A stretch of DNA of 64,000 nt from Epiperipatus broadwayi (GCA_028023455.1 JAQFVV010006220.1:7483852-7547851), one strand, 5' to 3'; positions 1-13,063 are shown, numbered from the stretch's first letter. The notes: generated by a model from the letters alone, not told the origin. Numbers and translations are program-made.

Positions 1-189
1 ATTTAATTATTACACATTTATTAATATTTACAAAGAAAACAAAGTTTAAAAGCACTAAAAATTTTATTCGAAGTAAATGATTTTTTTATCCCAAGGAAAA
101 AATTTAAATATAGTAATGTGATCAAGAGTTACCGAGAAGTGATTTTTGACACCTCGTCTGTTTTTCATATCATTGCTATTTGATCCTAG

Positions 190-470
190 GTTGAGAATTT
201 TAGCCGACTAGCACGTTGTTAGAACAGTTGTTCGTTCGAAGTATGGCCCGTTCTGCGTACCACCAGCGCGCGTCTCCACTCTGTCTAGCACACAGCTGCA
301 TAACTTAATATTGCTCCGGCATCTAACCCCGACACATTGAAAACCCGGAAACAACCTCCAGATTATGAACAGCAATTATTCTTGATATCCACTTGCCGTC
401 TCATGATACAAGAAACTTCTATCCCAGTTATCAATGTTAACAGAATTACTGATTGGCTGACGATATTTAA
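190..470. promoter_or_regulatory. CpG-containing, GC-richer patch; possible promoter or first-exon region
   Basis: This is one of few stretches here that keeps several CpGs (GCGCGCG near 270, plus TTCGTTCGAA, CCCGTTCTGCG, CCCCGAC, CCCGG) in a strongly CpG-depleted background. An inverted CCAAT box (ATTGG) lies near 452. An ATG at 243 opens only 22 codons on the plus strand, and a minus-strand ORF of about 33 codons overlaps it, so neither supports a protein. CpG retention in a depleted genome often marks unmethylated promoters or exons; that reading is inference. No TATA box or start site can be placed. Confidence 0.3.
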
Positions 471-2469
471 AAGTACTTTATTTAGCTTACACGCCAATAT
501 AAACAATTGACTATAAAAATGTTAAAGTTGTTTCAATTATAAAACACTATCAGTTTGAGGGGGGAGGGAACAAAAATATTAACATATGTATCAAGAAAAT
601 ATGGAAACATTTGTGACAGGCAAAATAATTAATGATCAAATTTAAAAAAAAAAAACAGAATAGGTTTTGTATTTAACATATGTGTAAGAATATGTAAAGC
701 AGATGTATTAATTTATTTTATTTTTGATTAAATTGTACGAGTAGTATTAAATATATTTCAAACTTTCCATTGCACTACATATTAAATATATGTATGTACT
801 TTTCTGCCCGAAAGCAAATCCGGTATATTTCCGTCTTCTATTGATTTGTTTCCTAATTTAAGACTTTCTTTGAATGAATATGTGTTAAGTTCTGTGCCTG
901 AAGATAGTTTAAATATGTAGGCAATACAGTATAACGACCAAGTACTATTGCTTATTAATGATGGAGATTAAATGGAGAATGGAAATTTTTCCCAAAAATG
1001 AATTGCTAATTAAAGTGAATGCATTGTTTTAACAATCATTATGGAAGCGGAAAAGATTTCTGATTTTCTTAATAAATAACACAGTAGTTTTCAAATGCCC
1101 ATCTTTAATATGATTTGTAACAATCAATGGGCCAACCATCACTAACCATTTAACGTTTGCGCTCACTACTATATTACCTAATTATTTCAACTTATCTTTG
1201 ACAGAGAATTTAGCATATACATACGTGAAGTTTAATGAACCAACCCGGGATATAAATTTTTGCCACAAGCTTTAAACATGTTAAAATTTTTGACTTAATT
1301 AAATCAATACAATCAAACTTGGTCTTTGTATATGATATTTTGCCACTTCCTTTCTTATCCTGTCTGGTTCGATGCAATGGTAAGTTCAAGAAATCAAAGC
1401 TAGATGTGTCAGTTCCTGAAACTATAACTGCGACTTATCTTTTAATAAAGATTCATTTAGACTGCAAAGAGTAATGAAGCAAATTGCTGAATTTCTCTTC
1501 TTATTGAGTTTTTACTGGGTGCTGTGAAGGTTAAACAAGGCGCTTTAAGAATTAATATGTATAATGAGCTGAGTGGATAGTTAGTTTAGTTTACATGACA
1601 CGGCTCCTGTATATTACAAAAATAGCAAATAAAGGTCTCCAGTTTTGTACAAGGTTTTGTATAGTGAATATTTTATGCAACTTTGATGAAATTCACTAGT
1701 ATTTTTTTTAGCAGGGTAATCCTGCCTGGTTGTTGTTATGATATTTATTACTATCACCATATTATTACTATGATTTGAAAAATTGATTTCTTCATATAGA
1801 TTTGGTTAAACTAGTTTACAGCAAGTTTGTAATCCACCTTTAACTTTATATTAAACTTTAATCTATTTCTTTCTATTTAGATGTCATTGATTTGATATAT
1901 TGCTTAATGATACAACTAAATAAAATTATTATTATATCTCTCTCATCCTCTCTACCTTGCTTTAGATTAACACAGGACCCAAACACTTTTAAGTTTCACA
2001 TTCTATCAGTCATCTTTTTGCTCTAATTATAATGAATTATGTGTTTGTATAGAAACATTTCAATATTTTCATTACATGATCAACAATTTGGAGTTTAATC
2101 TTTTTCTCATTTTTTTTTTTTTGTCTACTGGATTAGAATGGTCTTACTTGTATATAAGTGGATTATTTTGACAATATTTACTGCTTTATTTACATTTACT
2201 GTGATGGGATTAGGGTTATTATTAAATAATATCTTAAGAAGATTAGAAAACAACTGTCAGTGATTAATTTAGAAATGGTGCAGTCTGCTTCATCAGTGAA
2301 ATAACCGAATCATAATCATGTGATCCATTATAAGTAGACAAGTAAATTCTTTAAATTATTAATTAAAAGTTATCAATTGTCATAATTAAAAAACTATAGA
2401 ACAAGCATCTTATCTCAGCTAAATGAAGACTTATGCAATGATTTAGTAGCTGTTGTTTTTTAATTTCAG
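471..2469. other. No gene seen
   Basis: AT-rich sequence with poly-A and poly-T runs, a G-rich run near 557 and scattered short ORFs with no family resemblance. I see no recognisable repeat or RNA gene. It could be intronic or intergenic. Confidence 0.5.
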
Positions 2470-2495
2470 AAACAAACAAAAAGAAAAAATTAAAG
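2470..2495 (+). other. Candidate microexon with strong splice signals
   Basis: A pyrimidine-rich acceptor (GTTGTTTTTTAATTTCAG) is followed after 26 nt by a consensus donor (AAAG then GTGAGT). Two of the three frames are open: one reads N-K-Q-K-E-K-I-K, the other T-N-K-K-K-K-L-K. Either gives a short basic insert. The A-rich composition means the content itself proves nothing; the support is only the paired splice sites. No flanking exon of matching phase has been identified. Confidence 0.2.
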
Positions 2496-4022
2496 GTGAG
2501 TTTTGCAATGGCTATAAAAATCAATCTATAAACACAAATATATCTATATGCAGTCTTTTTTTTTGCTTTTTCTACAACAAGATTTTATAAAAGAATTTGA
2601 GATCTTTACTAGTAGTAGCTCTGTATTGAATTCCATCCTTATCATATTCTTCTAATGATCAACATTATATCTCTCTAGATGCCTTTGAAATACATGTGGG
2701 ATCTGTCTCTTCCATAAAACCATAATCAAGTTTATTAAAAAATACTTTTTAGGAAGACTGTTACTATTCCTTTTTTGTCACATGCTCAATTCAGGAAAAT
2801 TGTTCAGAACTTGTGAGTTTTCAAGTAAATGAAGATGGCAGCCTATATTTTTGATAAATCTACAATTTTGAGGATCCACAAAAAATGCATGCTAGAAAAT
2901 GTCATATTTAATAATTACATTTTATTTTTTATTACTGTAATTTTTTAAAAGAAAATTACTCTGCTTTACAATTTCTTTTATTTTTGGATTAACTTATTAA
3001 CAGAAAAATACATATAAATACAATATTTATACTTTATTTATATTGATGGCATGCAATCATATTGTGACTATTAACACACACTTTTCACCAAGGCAGGATC
3101 TAATATCTTTGGAAATAGTCTACTGTATCATGTTCTGTGACAGGAAGGTCTCAAATTTTTATCATTATGACAATTGACCAAAAAAAAAAAACTGTTGGCA
3201 AAAAGATACACATGAATTGAACCAAAGTACAACAATGTTAAGAATGTCTCACCACTTCCCACATAAAATATATATAAAAAATTGAAGTAAAGCTTCTTAA
3301 TGAAATTCATTGGAATTTATTCCTTTTTAAAAATTTAACAATTGATTTATTAATTTTGTTTTAATTTAACAACACATGTCTGGTAGATTATAAGCTCTCA
3401 AAACTACATTTATCAAAGGTATGGAGTGCCATCTTGATTTACTTGAAAACTCACAAGTATCAAATGCTCTCCTATGATAATAGATTCAACATCACATCCA
3501 CCAAACTGAAGAACCTATTGATTTATCTTGTGATTTTATCATTATGTTTTATGAATACTGTGGAATAGTCTTAAATAAATTTCTTTGTGTTTTTCTTATT
3601 TTGATAAAGAATCCATACTTCAATTTCACACAATAAATTTTGTACAACAATGGTCTTATATTTAACAAATTTAATTGAAGTTAATCACTTTGATAAAATA
3701 ATTTACCTTTTAAATTGTTAAATGCAGCAACAGCTGCATAGTGAAATCTGTTCTGCACCTCAACATCGAAACCTGTCTTTCTACCTAAAAGGCTGTCAAA
3801 ATATTCATTTTTTGTTTCACGTATTCAAATCTATAACAATCCAAGTTAAGATATTTTTCTAAAATATCTCAATATTAATTATTAAATCAAAGACTTTATA
3901 GATCAAATCAAAACAAGATGTAATATCATTCTTTGAATTAACAAAAATATCATAATCATCAGCATTTTGTGAATCTAAAGCCAAGGATAAAGTTCTTGGT
4001 TGTATTTTTATTGTTAAAACAA
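2496..4022. other. No gene seen
   Basis: AT-rich sequence. A minus-strand ORF of 60 codons at 3128-3310 is composed mostly of F, Y and L codons expected from T-rich DNA and resembles no family. Nothing else is identified. Confidence 0.5.
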
Positions 4023-4128
4023 GTCTTGCATTGGTGGGCGAGAGGTCAGCATGACTGCCTTGCATTTTCAGGCAGTTGCCCGGGTTGCGGGTTCGCATCC
4101 CGGCCGATGCTATGACACTTAAAAAAAA
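4023..4128 (+). mobile_element. tRNA-derived SINE, copy 1
   Basis: The copy begins GTCTTGCATTGGTGGGCGAG and runs through a pol III A-box-like stretch (GGTGGGCGAGAGGTCAGCAT) and a good B box (GGGTTCGCATCCCGG) to GCCGATGCTATGACACTT and a short A8 tail. It shares its start, B box and the GATGCT(T)TGACAC terminus with copies at 38763, 42431 and 52310 (minus strand). The head resembles a class II tRNA (Leu/Ser-like GGCCGAG-GGT). This copy has an extra TTTTCA-containing insertion between the boxes. No clear target-site duplication is visible. It does not fold as a functional tRNA gene. Confidence 0.82.
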
Positions 4129-4194
4129 CACTACTATCAAACTTACATTGTATTTAAGTTTGCTTTATACCTGCTTTATAAAACTGCTGTAAAT

Positions 4195-4254
4195 TGTATG
4201 TAATAAAAGTAACCATGAACAATTTGTATGCAATAGGAGTAACCATTAACAATT
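4195..4254. repeat. 30-bp tandem duplication
   Basis: Two adjacent 30-bp units begin TGTATG and both contain GTAACCAT-AACAATT. They differ at a few positions. The unit length is a multiple of three, so a 63-codon plus-strand ORF runs through it, but that ORF is otherwise unremarkable. Confidence 0.85.
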
Positions 4255-6499
4255 TTCATTTCCAACAATTTAAACTTTTTATCATCAATATTAAAGCTTT
4301 TTTTCCTAATGTCATATTATGGAATCTATATGGTACACAAATAGATAATTTCAAATCTTACTACAAATCTTTTCAATTAATTTGAATGTAAGGTTTTGAT
4401 CAACCCAAGATATATATAGCATACCTTTGCTCATGGTACTTTTTGTTCATTTGCATGACAACACATATTATGTCTAATGCTTTTGGGGTTTTTTTAAAGA
4501 CAATTTAGAAACTCTATGAATTGAAGTAACTTACTCAATAAAATTATTGAAGGCATTTTTGCTGCAGTCTGTAACTATGATATTCTACAATAGATATTGC
4601 AAACTTTTGATTCTCTTTATTTTTGTAAATTGGAACAATAGAAAAATGCTTAAGTTTAAACAGTCAAATTTTTGATTTTATATATTCTTAAAAAATTATA
4701 ACCATTTTAAAATAACATATAATCATGTTTAAAACTTTTCATATCTCAAGATTATAATGGATAGTTTTAACATCATCAAACTAAATATCTTCATCCAAAA
4801 TCTAAAATAGTTGTTAAGATAGAAGTACAATTAAAAGTAGTCACCAAATCATTATTCAAAAAGTAGGCAAAATGATTATTCCATCTACTTGAAGTATACT
4901 TATCATATTTAAAAAAAGTTCCTTCCATTTACTTAATTAAATTATGATATCATTTTTCATATCCATTGTTATTTTCAGTGCATAAAAAAGACTTAAAAAT
5001 TGCCATAATCAATAAGTAAATGCATTATTCTTTTCAGTTTCAGTCCTCTGTATTATTTTTAAATCTGCATGACAAGGGATGGATGTTTATTTTTTTTAAT
5101 GAATCTAAGAACAGATTTGCTTGTATTTACTGCAAACTCTTTAAAATAATTTTTATTTCATACTGATAATATTGAAAATCAAAACTAGTAATTTTAGTAT
5201 TGAATAGCTGTTGAAATTTAATACAAACAGTAGTTGCCTTTAATAAACATCACATGACTTACATTCAACATATTACATCATAGTACTATTATAACTACAT
5301 TCCAGCTAATTCGGCTTTTGATCTTGATCTGTAAGATCCAAATGCATTAGATCCAGATTTCTCATTAACAAAGCTATATGCCAGAAATTAATATAATCAT
5401 ATTAATAAGATAGTACTGGATGTGATTATAATAAGCTTTCATCTATACTTATTAATTATTCAGTATTATGATAGATTATTCTTTAATAAAGAACAATTAT
5501 TTTTTCTAATATGGAGGATCTATCTTTAAAGAAACTATACCATTTTAACATTAGAAATCTATGATTATTTCAACAATATTAAATTTTTTAACATTCCAAC
5601 TCCTAATTAGAACATTGTCTGTAAGACAACATTATTTTATGTGAAGATGTATTCAAGTTCCCATACAATAAATTTTCTGCCTAAAGAAAATGTTCATAAT
5701 AGTCATTTTAAATCTTCATGATGATCACCACCAAGTTGATTATCTAGAAAATTTGTAATGAGTCTAAAATATTTTTTCAGATAACCATTATATCTAAGTA
5801 ATCATTCACCATTGATCAGAGAATAATATAAATCTCTGAAAAATCTAGACTATATGATCGCTACCAATGTGCTGGCCATAAAGAAGAATTATATTTTTCA
5901 AGAAAAAACATCTTCCATCACTGGTAGGAAACATCATACAATCCTTAAAGACAATTAAAGTATATATGTGGAGATTGATTATCAGTAATATATATATATG
6001 AATATATGAATGAATGCAAAAAAGTAAAGGAGATCATATAACAACAATACTTCTAATAAAGACCCATCAATTTATTTGGATGATTGTGCACAAAGTTTAT
6101 TTTTCCTGTCAATCAAGTTTATTTCTAAACAAGCATTAAATTCTGAGTCTGCCTTTCAACATTATTTCTACAGACTGTATCTTCTAAGCAATTTTCTTAT
6201 CCACAATTATCAATTATTCAGTTTGTTATTACTATGTTTGTAGCTTCTAAGAATATAATTACAGATAAATGTGTGCCTTATACACAATAGGACATAAAAT
6301 ATGAAGATAGAAGATGTCATATCAGGAAAAAAATTTGTAAACTTCTGATAATTTGAATAGCTATTTCTGTTTTCATTATCAAATTTTGTCATGAGTTTGT
6401 GAGGCCAATGAAATGAAATTGGATATGTTTTTCTATATGGAATAGTGGGTATGTATCATATGTTATATCCTCTTCTATATTTTAAAAATTATGTTGCAA
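4255..6499. other. No gene seen
   Basis: AT-rich, low-complexity sequence with many short A/T runs and a TA run near 5990. No coding, RNA or transposon signature is recognised on either strand. Confidence 0.5.
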
Positions 6500-9400
6500 T
6501 AAGTACATTAAAGTTGAGTAAAAATAACCAATAAAAAATTTTAAGCTTTAATAATCAGTATCAGAATTTCTTGATGAGCTGTTTATTATTTATTCTAGGA
6601 ATGAGATGCTGGCAGTCATATGGAGATTTAGTTTAATTAGCATGTGTGTCTCCCAGAGACTGATCTTTGATTGGGACATGGTTAATTTTGTTATTGTAAC
6701 CTTTCAATGAATCTAATAAGTTTGCTCATAGTTCTTTTACAGGAAGAGATTTATCAGTTGGAATTATATTTAATATATTTTAAAGCAATATCTATATGAC
6801 TGATAGAGATGATACTAGATTTGAATTTTTTTGTATTTAGAATACTTATAATTAGTGTAGTCCTAGATAATTTTTTATCCATATGGAGTAATAATTGCTG
6901 AATTGTAATGGCTATAATTTTTCTTGTCTATGAGCATTTGTTACATAAGTAAATGTTGAAAATAAGTTTTATATCTATGAGCTGATAGTATATAATTTTT
7001 CTGCTGCCAAATTGGTTGAAAAAGACCAACTTTGTGCACATTATGTTTATTTAGTCAGAGATAAGACGAATTGATTTGCTTTTTGCTCTAATTTTCTTTA
7101 TGTGGTTTTTTTTTTTGCTGAAATACCAAGACAGAATAGAAATCTAATAAATTTGGAAGGTTTATCTTAGAATAGTTTGCTGTTTTATGTCTTCATTGAA
7201 AAGATTAAAAAAAAAGTTTATATTGACAGGAATGATATTCATTTATGTATTTTTCTATAATGTCCCACAAGTGTTTTTTTTTTTTTTTTGGTATTGACTA
7301 ATGTTTGTAATAGTAAATTTATTGGCATTAAATCAAATGCCATGGAAATATTAAATTGCACTACAGTACTGTACTATAAGATTGATTTTCTATTTCACAC
7401 TGTATCAAGTACTACTTGAAACAAAATTGCAGTTTGCCCTATTGATCTTACTTTTTTTGTGAAATGAGTGTCTGAAAATTGACATAGAAGATAAAACTCT
7501 TATTTTTTATTATAGATTTTAATAATTTTATTCCTAATAGACACAAATATTGGTCCTAAAATTATTTAGAGAGAATGAGATTTTTTGTGTTTAAAATTGG
7601 GTATAATCTTAGATTCTGTAGATTATTTTTTTTAGGAAAATTGTGTCATCTCTATCAGCAGGCACTTTATAAACAAACTCATGTGCGCAAGTGTGAATTT
7701 TATATTCCTGGATGTTATAAGTCTTGCAGTGAGACTAGTTTTACTAAAATATCATTTGGGCTAAACAATTTTTGTTCACCTGGATTTCTCATATAAAGAG
7801 AAAGCTAATTAATTTTTTTCTCCTGTAGTTTTTGATTTTGAGAGATTGTTTAATGATTCAAGCATTATGAGCAATCCTCCCATGAATGTAATTATGGAGA
7901 ACTTATTTTTTAGGTGGACAATCTAGTACTCATTTTATTTAGTATTTTGTTTATGTGTGAGGGTTATCTATTAATGCTTTTTTTACATTATATATTTTCT
8001 TTGAATTTACAATATAACTTTGTATATTTTACATAATGATTTTATGTTTGTTATGATTTTGGGAAACATTGTATAATCTTTTTATGGAGTTTATCTTTGA
8101 GTAATAAAAGTTTTGATGGTGAAGTGATGACCCTGGAAACACGATGAAATTTATAAATGCAGACTCTCTAAATTCAGTGTTTTAGTTTGAATAATTAAAT
8201 ACACATTTCTAAAATGCTGATTTCTGGAATTCTTAATGGAAGAAGTACTGTTATTGTTCTGTCCATGGCTTTGTTTGATATTTCTGCTAAGATCTATATA
8301 TTAACTATAATTGCAGAATGAGCTGATAAAAGTTAAGGGTGAAGTGAGATATGTGCATGTTGGTGAAACATTGGGAAATAAAAACTAGATCAATTAGAGA
8401 TTTAAAAAAAATATCCTTAAAGGTGTTGCATTTGATGGCAGATAATCTTTTCACACATCAGTGGAAAGTCATGTGAGTCTATTTAGATGCAAATACTTGA
8501 TATGACATATTAAATTCTTCAAATAGAATTTTTGACTGTGAAGAAGATGTGAATTTTGAATCCAATTTTGATATTTCCCTATTTATTATGGTCAAACCGA
8601 GTAGAATATGTAAGTGAATTATATTTATTATAATTTTTGGATACTATAATATAATTACCAGAATACTGGTATTGAAGAATATTTTAAAGGCTGTGAATGG
8701 AAATTTCTTATAATTATTATTCCAACATCTGAGAAAGTAATGATAAAAATCTGAAAAGGCTGGGTATCCATATCTATCTAAATATACTGATATGTTGGGA
8801 ACTATTATATATTCTGGTTTTCAGAAGTCCTAGCACATGTTGTGTCTATCTATTTTGATTGTTAAATGAATTAATTCCAAGTTTCATTTTTATTCAATAA
8901 ATTTAACTGATTTCCCCATGAAGAAGCAAACAAAAAATGATTAAGATCTATAACTATGTCATTCCATTTTATGATTCCATAAAGTTTTTCTACTTTTTGG
9001 TGACCATTTGTCCTTTCCTTTGTTTTTAAATATTTATTCTTAGATCTGGATTAATTTGATTTCTGTTTCTGATTTTTTTCCAATGTCAATTCTTCTTAAT
9101 TTCTCTCTACATCTTGCTATATAATTATGTTATTATCTTCTATTACAACCTGTGTCACTATGTTTATTTCAGTGGGTTTCTGAGTTCCAACATTTTTCTT
9201 ATTTCAGTTCATAACTCTTCATTAAGTGCATCACTTTTTGCTCTGTTTTAAGTCTTCCTCTATTTTTGCATGTGGATCTGTAAATATTTTTTATGGAGTG
9301 ATTGTACTCATGCCTCTATTTCTGTTTCACATCCTTCCAAATGTCTAAAAAATATTTGATGCAGTTTTATTATATATAATATGTTATTCCATATTAACTA

Positions 9401-10450
9401 AACTGTCCTTTTCTTTATCATTGCTTTCTGTTGAGAAATTGAGAGTTGTGTCTTTTTTCTTATTTATCTTGTTGTGAATTCTGTTTTGTTGATCATGTTT
9501 ATCTATTTGTATACAATTTGATTGTTTTGATATTTCTTTAGGTGTTTCTGTTTGTGTGGCATTTACTAATGGATTTACATTTCTGAATAGTGACAAGTGG
9601 CTGTACTTATATTGCAGCCTGTTCATAATGTATTTGGGCAGTTATTTGCAATGTGATCTTTTTATTTATATTAAAAATATTGAGGTTTTAAGTTTTTAAT
9701 TACTAATGATAGCATTATTTTGGGTCCATTATTTATGTTAGTATGACTTGTATGGTGATTTCTTAGAAGCTTTATTTGGAAAGCAAAATTGTTTCTGTAT
9801 ACTGAGATCAATGTGTCTTGTTGATAGATTACTTAAAAAATTTAGTATTGTTTTAAATGGGCTAGAAAGTCTCTTCAAATCTTATGAATAATTTAAATAT
9901 GTATTTTTATTATATCTATGATGAATTTATGCATAATTATTAAGTGTTTTAATTGATTTTTTTAAAGATGTCTCTCCATTCTGTAGTATGGAAATCTATA
10001 ACTATATATTTAGAGTTTGAGTATTCTGTTATTTTTAACATATTATCTTAACTTATTCTTGTTAATGCTTCAAATAATAGGTTACATAAAAATTTATATA
10101 ATGAGTTGGGTATATTTAATATCATTAAAACTATTGATGTTTCTGTGGAAAACAATGTAACAGTAAAAAAAAGAACTCTTGAGATTGTCCAATTAAAATT
10201 TCTTGGTTATTGTTTCCTATTTTTCATAAATTCAATTTTTCAGGTTTTGCCCATATTCACTTGTGCTAAAGATGAATGTAAATTCTGCTATTGTATATTC
10301 AGTTTTTGTATATTTGTAAAAATAACCTTATAAAATTTTTGTCCAGAATTTATAATTTGTGGTCCAATATCTGAATTAATGTTGACCAAGAAATTTGCTA
10401 TTTCTAAAGTGCTTTCTTGTTCTGTATTTGTTTTGGTGATGTTTGTGTAT
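6500..10450 (-). other. Strand-asymmetric T/G-rich block; possible unreadable minus-strand retroelement
   Basis: Over nearly 4 kb the plus strand is markedly T- and G-rich while flanking DNA is more balanced, so the minus strand is A/C-rich, as in the sense strand of many retroelements. On the minus strand near 10.35 kb a short stretch reads F-L-V-N-I-N-S-D-I-G, which loosely resembles a retroelement aspartic-protease block (F-L-V-D-T-G-S). An 80-codon hydrophilic minus-strand ORF lies at 9384-9626. I could not find a reverse-transcriptase YxDD or integrase motif, so the identification is weak. Long introns or replication/transcription skew are alternatives. Confidence 0.25.
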
Positions 10451-11628
10451 AATATTTCAGGCCATTATTAAACAGAAATTCTTGTCTGTTATTTGTGAAA
10501 AGAAATGAAAAAAAGTACTAATTCTCATCTTTTCTGCATTTTTAAGAGTTATAAAACTCTTACTTTTATTTAAATTTTTCTTCTTGATCTTAAAATAAAT
10601 ATTATTTTGATTAATTTTATTCAAAATGATTATTGTATCTTTTAGGTAGTGCTATCATCTTGTTACTAAGAGTTATTATTATTATTAGGAGTAGAACTGA
10701 AATCAAAACCACATATAAATGATAAATTTTTTGGTTTATAACTTATTCATATCATAATATACATTTATTATCAAAAATAATTACTGTGGCTTATATGCCA
10801 TATGTTTTTGATACCTAATGAAAGATGAGTCTTAAAAGTTTACTTATTGTTAACAATTTTTTTGCAATATTCACACATCTATTTTTTAAAAATATGTGAA
10901 TCGGCTATAAAAAATAATACTTATAGTATAAATGCTTACATAAAGAAAAAGTTGCATTGTATATTTAAATGCATTTTAATAGTATGTAGAAAAACATTAA
11001 GCCATGTTTTGTATACAAAAGCTTTAAGTTCTCTAAGGATTATTGTTGTATATAATTCTCTCACTAATTCAAGACTGCTCACAAAGACTTAATAACATTT
11101 ATAATGTCATTGATATAGCCATTGGAAAATTTATAACATTTTATTGGAAACCAAGTGTAAACTGTAGATCAAATTTTATTCTCTGAAATATTCAAATAGG
11201 ACAGCTTTGATATGTTAATTCAAGCTAATGAATGATCTAAGATAATACCATAATATGACTATTCAAATAATAACAATTCCATCATCATTTACTCTCAAAA
11301 GAAGATAATTTGATTGGGTAATTTTTTTTTTTGACAGGCACCAATAACTAAACTATTCCAGTTGTGAGAAAAAACACAATTGATGATGACAGACATCCAG
11401 TCATCTTTTTTTTTTTCAGTTTTTTGGGTCATAACATCATCATTTCCATTTCACAATCTTCACAATAAAAAACAGTGATTTTGAAATGGTATTTTGCTAA
11501 TAAATATTCTAAACAAATCTCTCTGAAATTTTTATTTCTTCTATGGATTCTGCAATATACTTTATTAAATTCAATTATCTAACCAATTTGATTGTTTATC
11601 AGTCAATTTTCTTCAGAGTTGTAATATT
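10451..11628. other. No gene seen
   Basis: AT-rich sequence with poly-T runs (near 11320 and 11408) and short ORFs without family resemblance. No repeat family identified elsewhere in the window is obvious here. Confidence 0.5.
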
Positions 11629-11690
11629 CATTGATTACTATGGTTTGCACTGGGTGGCACTATTGTATGAAGAGAGTTGCTACTGTTTTA
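11629..11690 (+). mobile_element. Family A repeat, short diverged fragment
   Basis: About 60 bp from CATTGATTACTA through TTTGCACTGGGTGGCACTA to GAGTTGCTACTG match the conserved core of family A seen at 40.6, 45.0, 46.3, 46.8, 60.3 and 60.8 kb (ATTGATTACTCTGGCTTGCA then GTGGCACTACTGTATGGAGAG). No ends or target-site duplication are preserved. Confidence 0.6.
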
Positions 11691-12555
11691 AAATACAATT
11701 GCATTACATTATTTTTTTTCACATAAACATAGAATATTCTTATTTTGATACATATATATACACAAATATATACTCTGCACACAAAGCTCACAACTCATTT
11801 AATTAGACATTTGATTATTCAGATGTATGTTAAACAATGTAATTGTGTTCTCTTTGTGCTTTTTGTTTACAATCAATCATCATGGCATCTATTGTTTGTT
11901 CTTTGTAAACATTGATTTCTAATGACAGTTCTGGTAGTCTTTATTTTTTTCATCTTCAATAGGGGCAGTCATCATCATTCCAACTAATTACAATCATCTA
12001 ATTTATTTTAAGTCAGACAGGTTCAACATTTCTTCTCATGGGTTTAACTTCTATCAGTGAAAAAACTCCAGAATTATTGGCAGACAAGGTTATTGGTGTG
12101 TATTTGCACTCTTGACATATAATTCTATACATAATGATGTCCATTTGCAAAGATTTCATTATGTAATGGAAATACATTTTTTTGATATGCTTTATGTTTA
12201 AATTCAGACTAGATGAAAAAATTTTAGCTTCAAATCAATCTTATGATGTTTTTTTTCAATAGCAGTCCAGTTAAACATCTAATAATAGATTGATACATAT
12301 GTTTTTTTAGTATTTTTAATTAGAGAATAAAACAAGAATGTTAAACGGCTCACATTTTCGCTGCCTAGCAATTGATTGTTCGATCATTTGGAATGACTGT
12401 TTTTTTAATAATGCATTTGATTTTTTACAAATAAAATGGCATAATTATTGTGAAGGAATGTGTGTGTGTGTGTATGTATTGTATATTTTCTGCATATGTT
12501 ATTTTCTTTTATTAACTTTTATTGGCTTGTTTGTGTTAAAGCAGTAATATATTAG
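11691..12555. other. No certain gene; intron-like sequence before a candidate terminal exon
   Basis: AT-rich sequence with a short TG run near 12459. A 69-codon plus-strand ORF at 12338-12547 runs through that microsatellite and looks accidental. A shorter stretch near 12338-12374 reads N-V-K-R-L-T-F-S-L-P-S-N then stop and could be an alternative C-terminus, with little support. Confidence 0.35.
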
Positions 12556-12631
12556 CGAACTTGAGAATTATAAGTCCATGGACCATAACTCGACTGTTAT
12601 TTCCGGTAGTCGGACATCATATGACTTCTGA
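12556..12631 (+). CDS. Candidate terminal exon of an unrecognised plus-strand gene
   Basis: A splice acceptor (…ATATATTAG) with a T-rich tract upstream is followed by a stretch whose open frame, starting after one split-codon base, reads E-L-E-N-Y-K-S-M-D-H-N-S-T-V-I-S-G-S-R-T and then S-Y-D-F before TGA at 12629-12631. The amino-acid mix (charged residues, S, T, G) and the CpG-containing codons differ from the F/K/I/Y-rich chance ORFs nearby. AATAAA follows at 12724-12729. It needs an upstream exon donating two bases of a codon, which I have not found. The protein family is unknown. It could also be chance in a CpG-retaining patch. Confidence 0.35.
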
Positions 12632-13063
12632 GCCCCGAATCATTTAATTATGGTATTTTTTGCAATAACGATTTTATGTGTTATGTGTTATATCTATTAT
12701 GCAAATAATTTTTATCGTACATAAATAAATTTGTTTTAGAATAATAAATTTGTTTTAAGAATATAATGTTATATATTTCATTTTTATATTATACAATGTG
12801 AATATGATGAGTGTTCCCTTTATTTTGTCCAATTCTTGCGGAATATATGAATACCATACGTGTATATGTATTTATGCACGGAGAACAAATTATAATTAAA
12901 CATGTTTCATGTGAATAAATAATATTACCTGATAGAAATTTGTTAAATTTTGCTAGATCTTACTTAATTATTCCACTACTCTATAAATAATAAAATACTA
13001 GCGTTCTAAATATTTACGCGAATAAATCAATAGTTTTTTTTCCTCGTAAAATAATTCAGCACC
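12632..13063. other. Putative 3' UTR and AT-rich spacer
   Basis: If the 12556 exon is real, this begins with its 3' UTR; possible polyadenylation signals (AATAAA) occur at 12724 and again near 12743. Scattered CpGs persist. Nothing else is identified. Confidence 0.3.

Noticed and set aside
4023-4128. Functional tRNA gene
   Set aside because: A and B boxes are present, but the arms do not fold into an acceptor stem. The copies share a non-tRNA tail and A-run, so they are SINEs.
9384-9626. 80-codon hydrophilic minus-strand ORF
   Set aside because: No domain or retroelement motif is recognisable; kept only as part of the strand-asymmetric block.
10233-10290. Possible exon after TTCAATTTTTCAG
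   Set aside because: The donor is weak, and the content lies in the T-rich skewed block where such patterns arise by chance.
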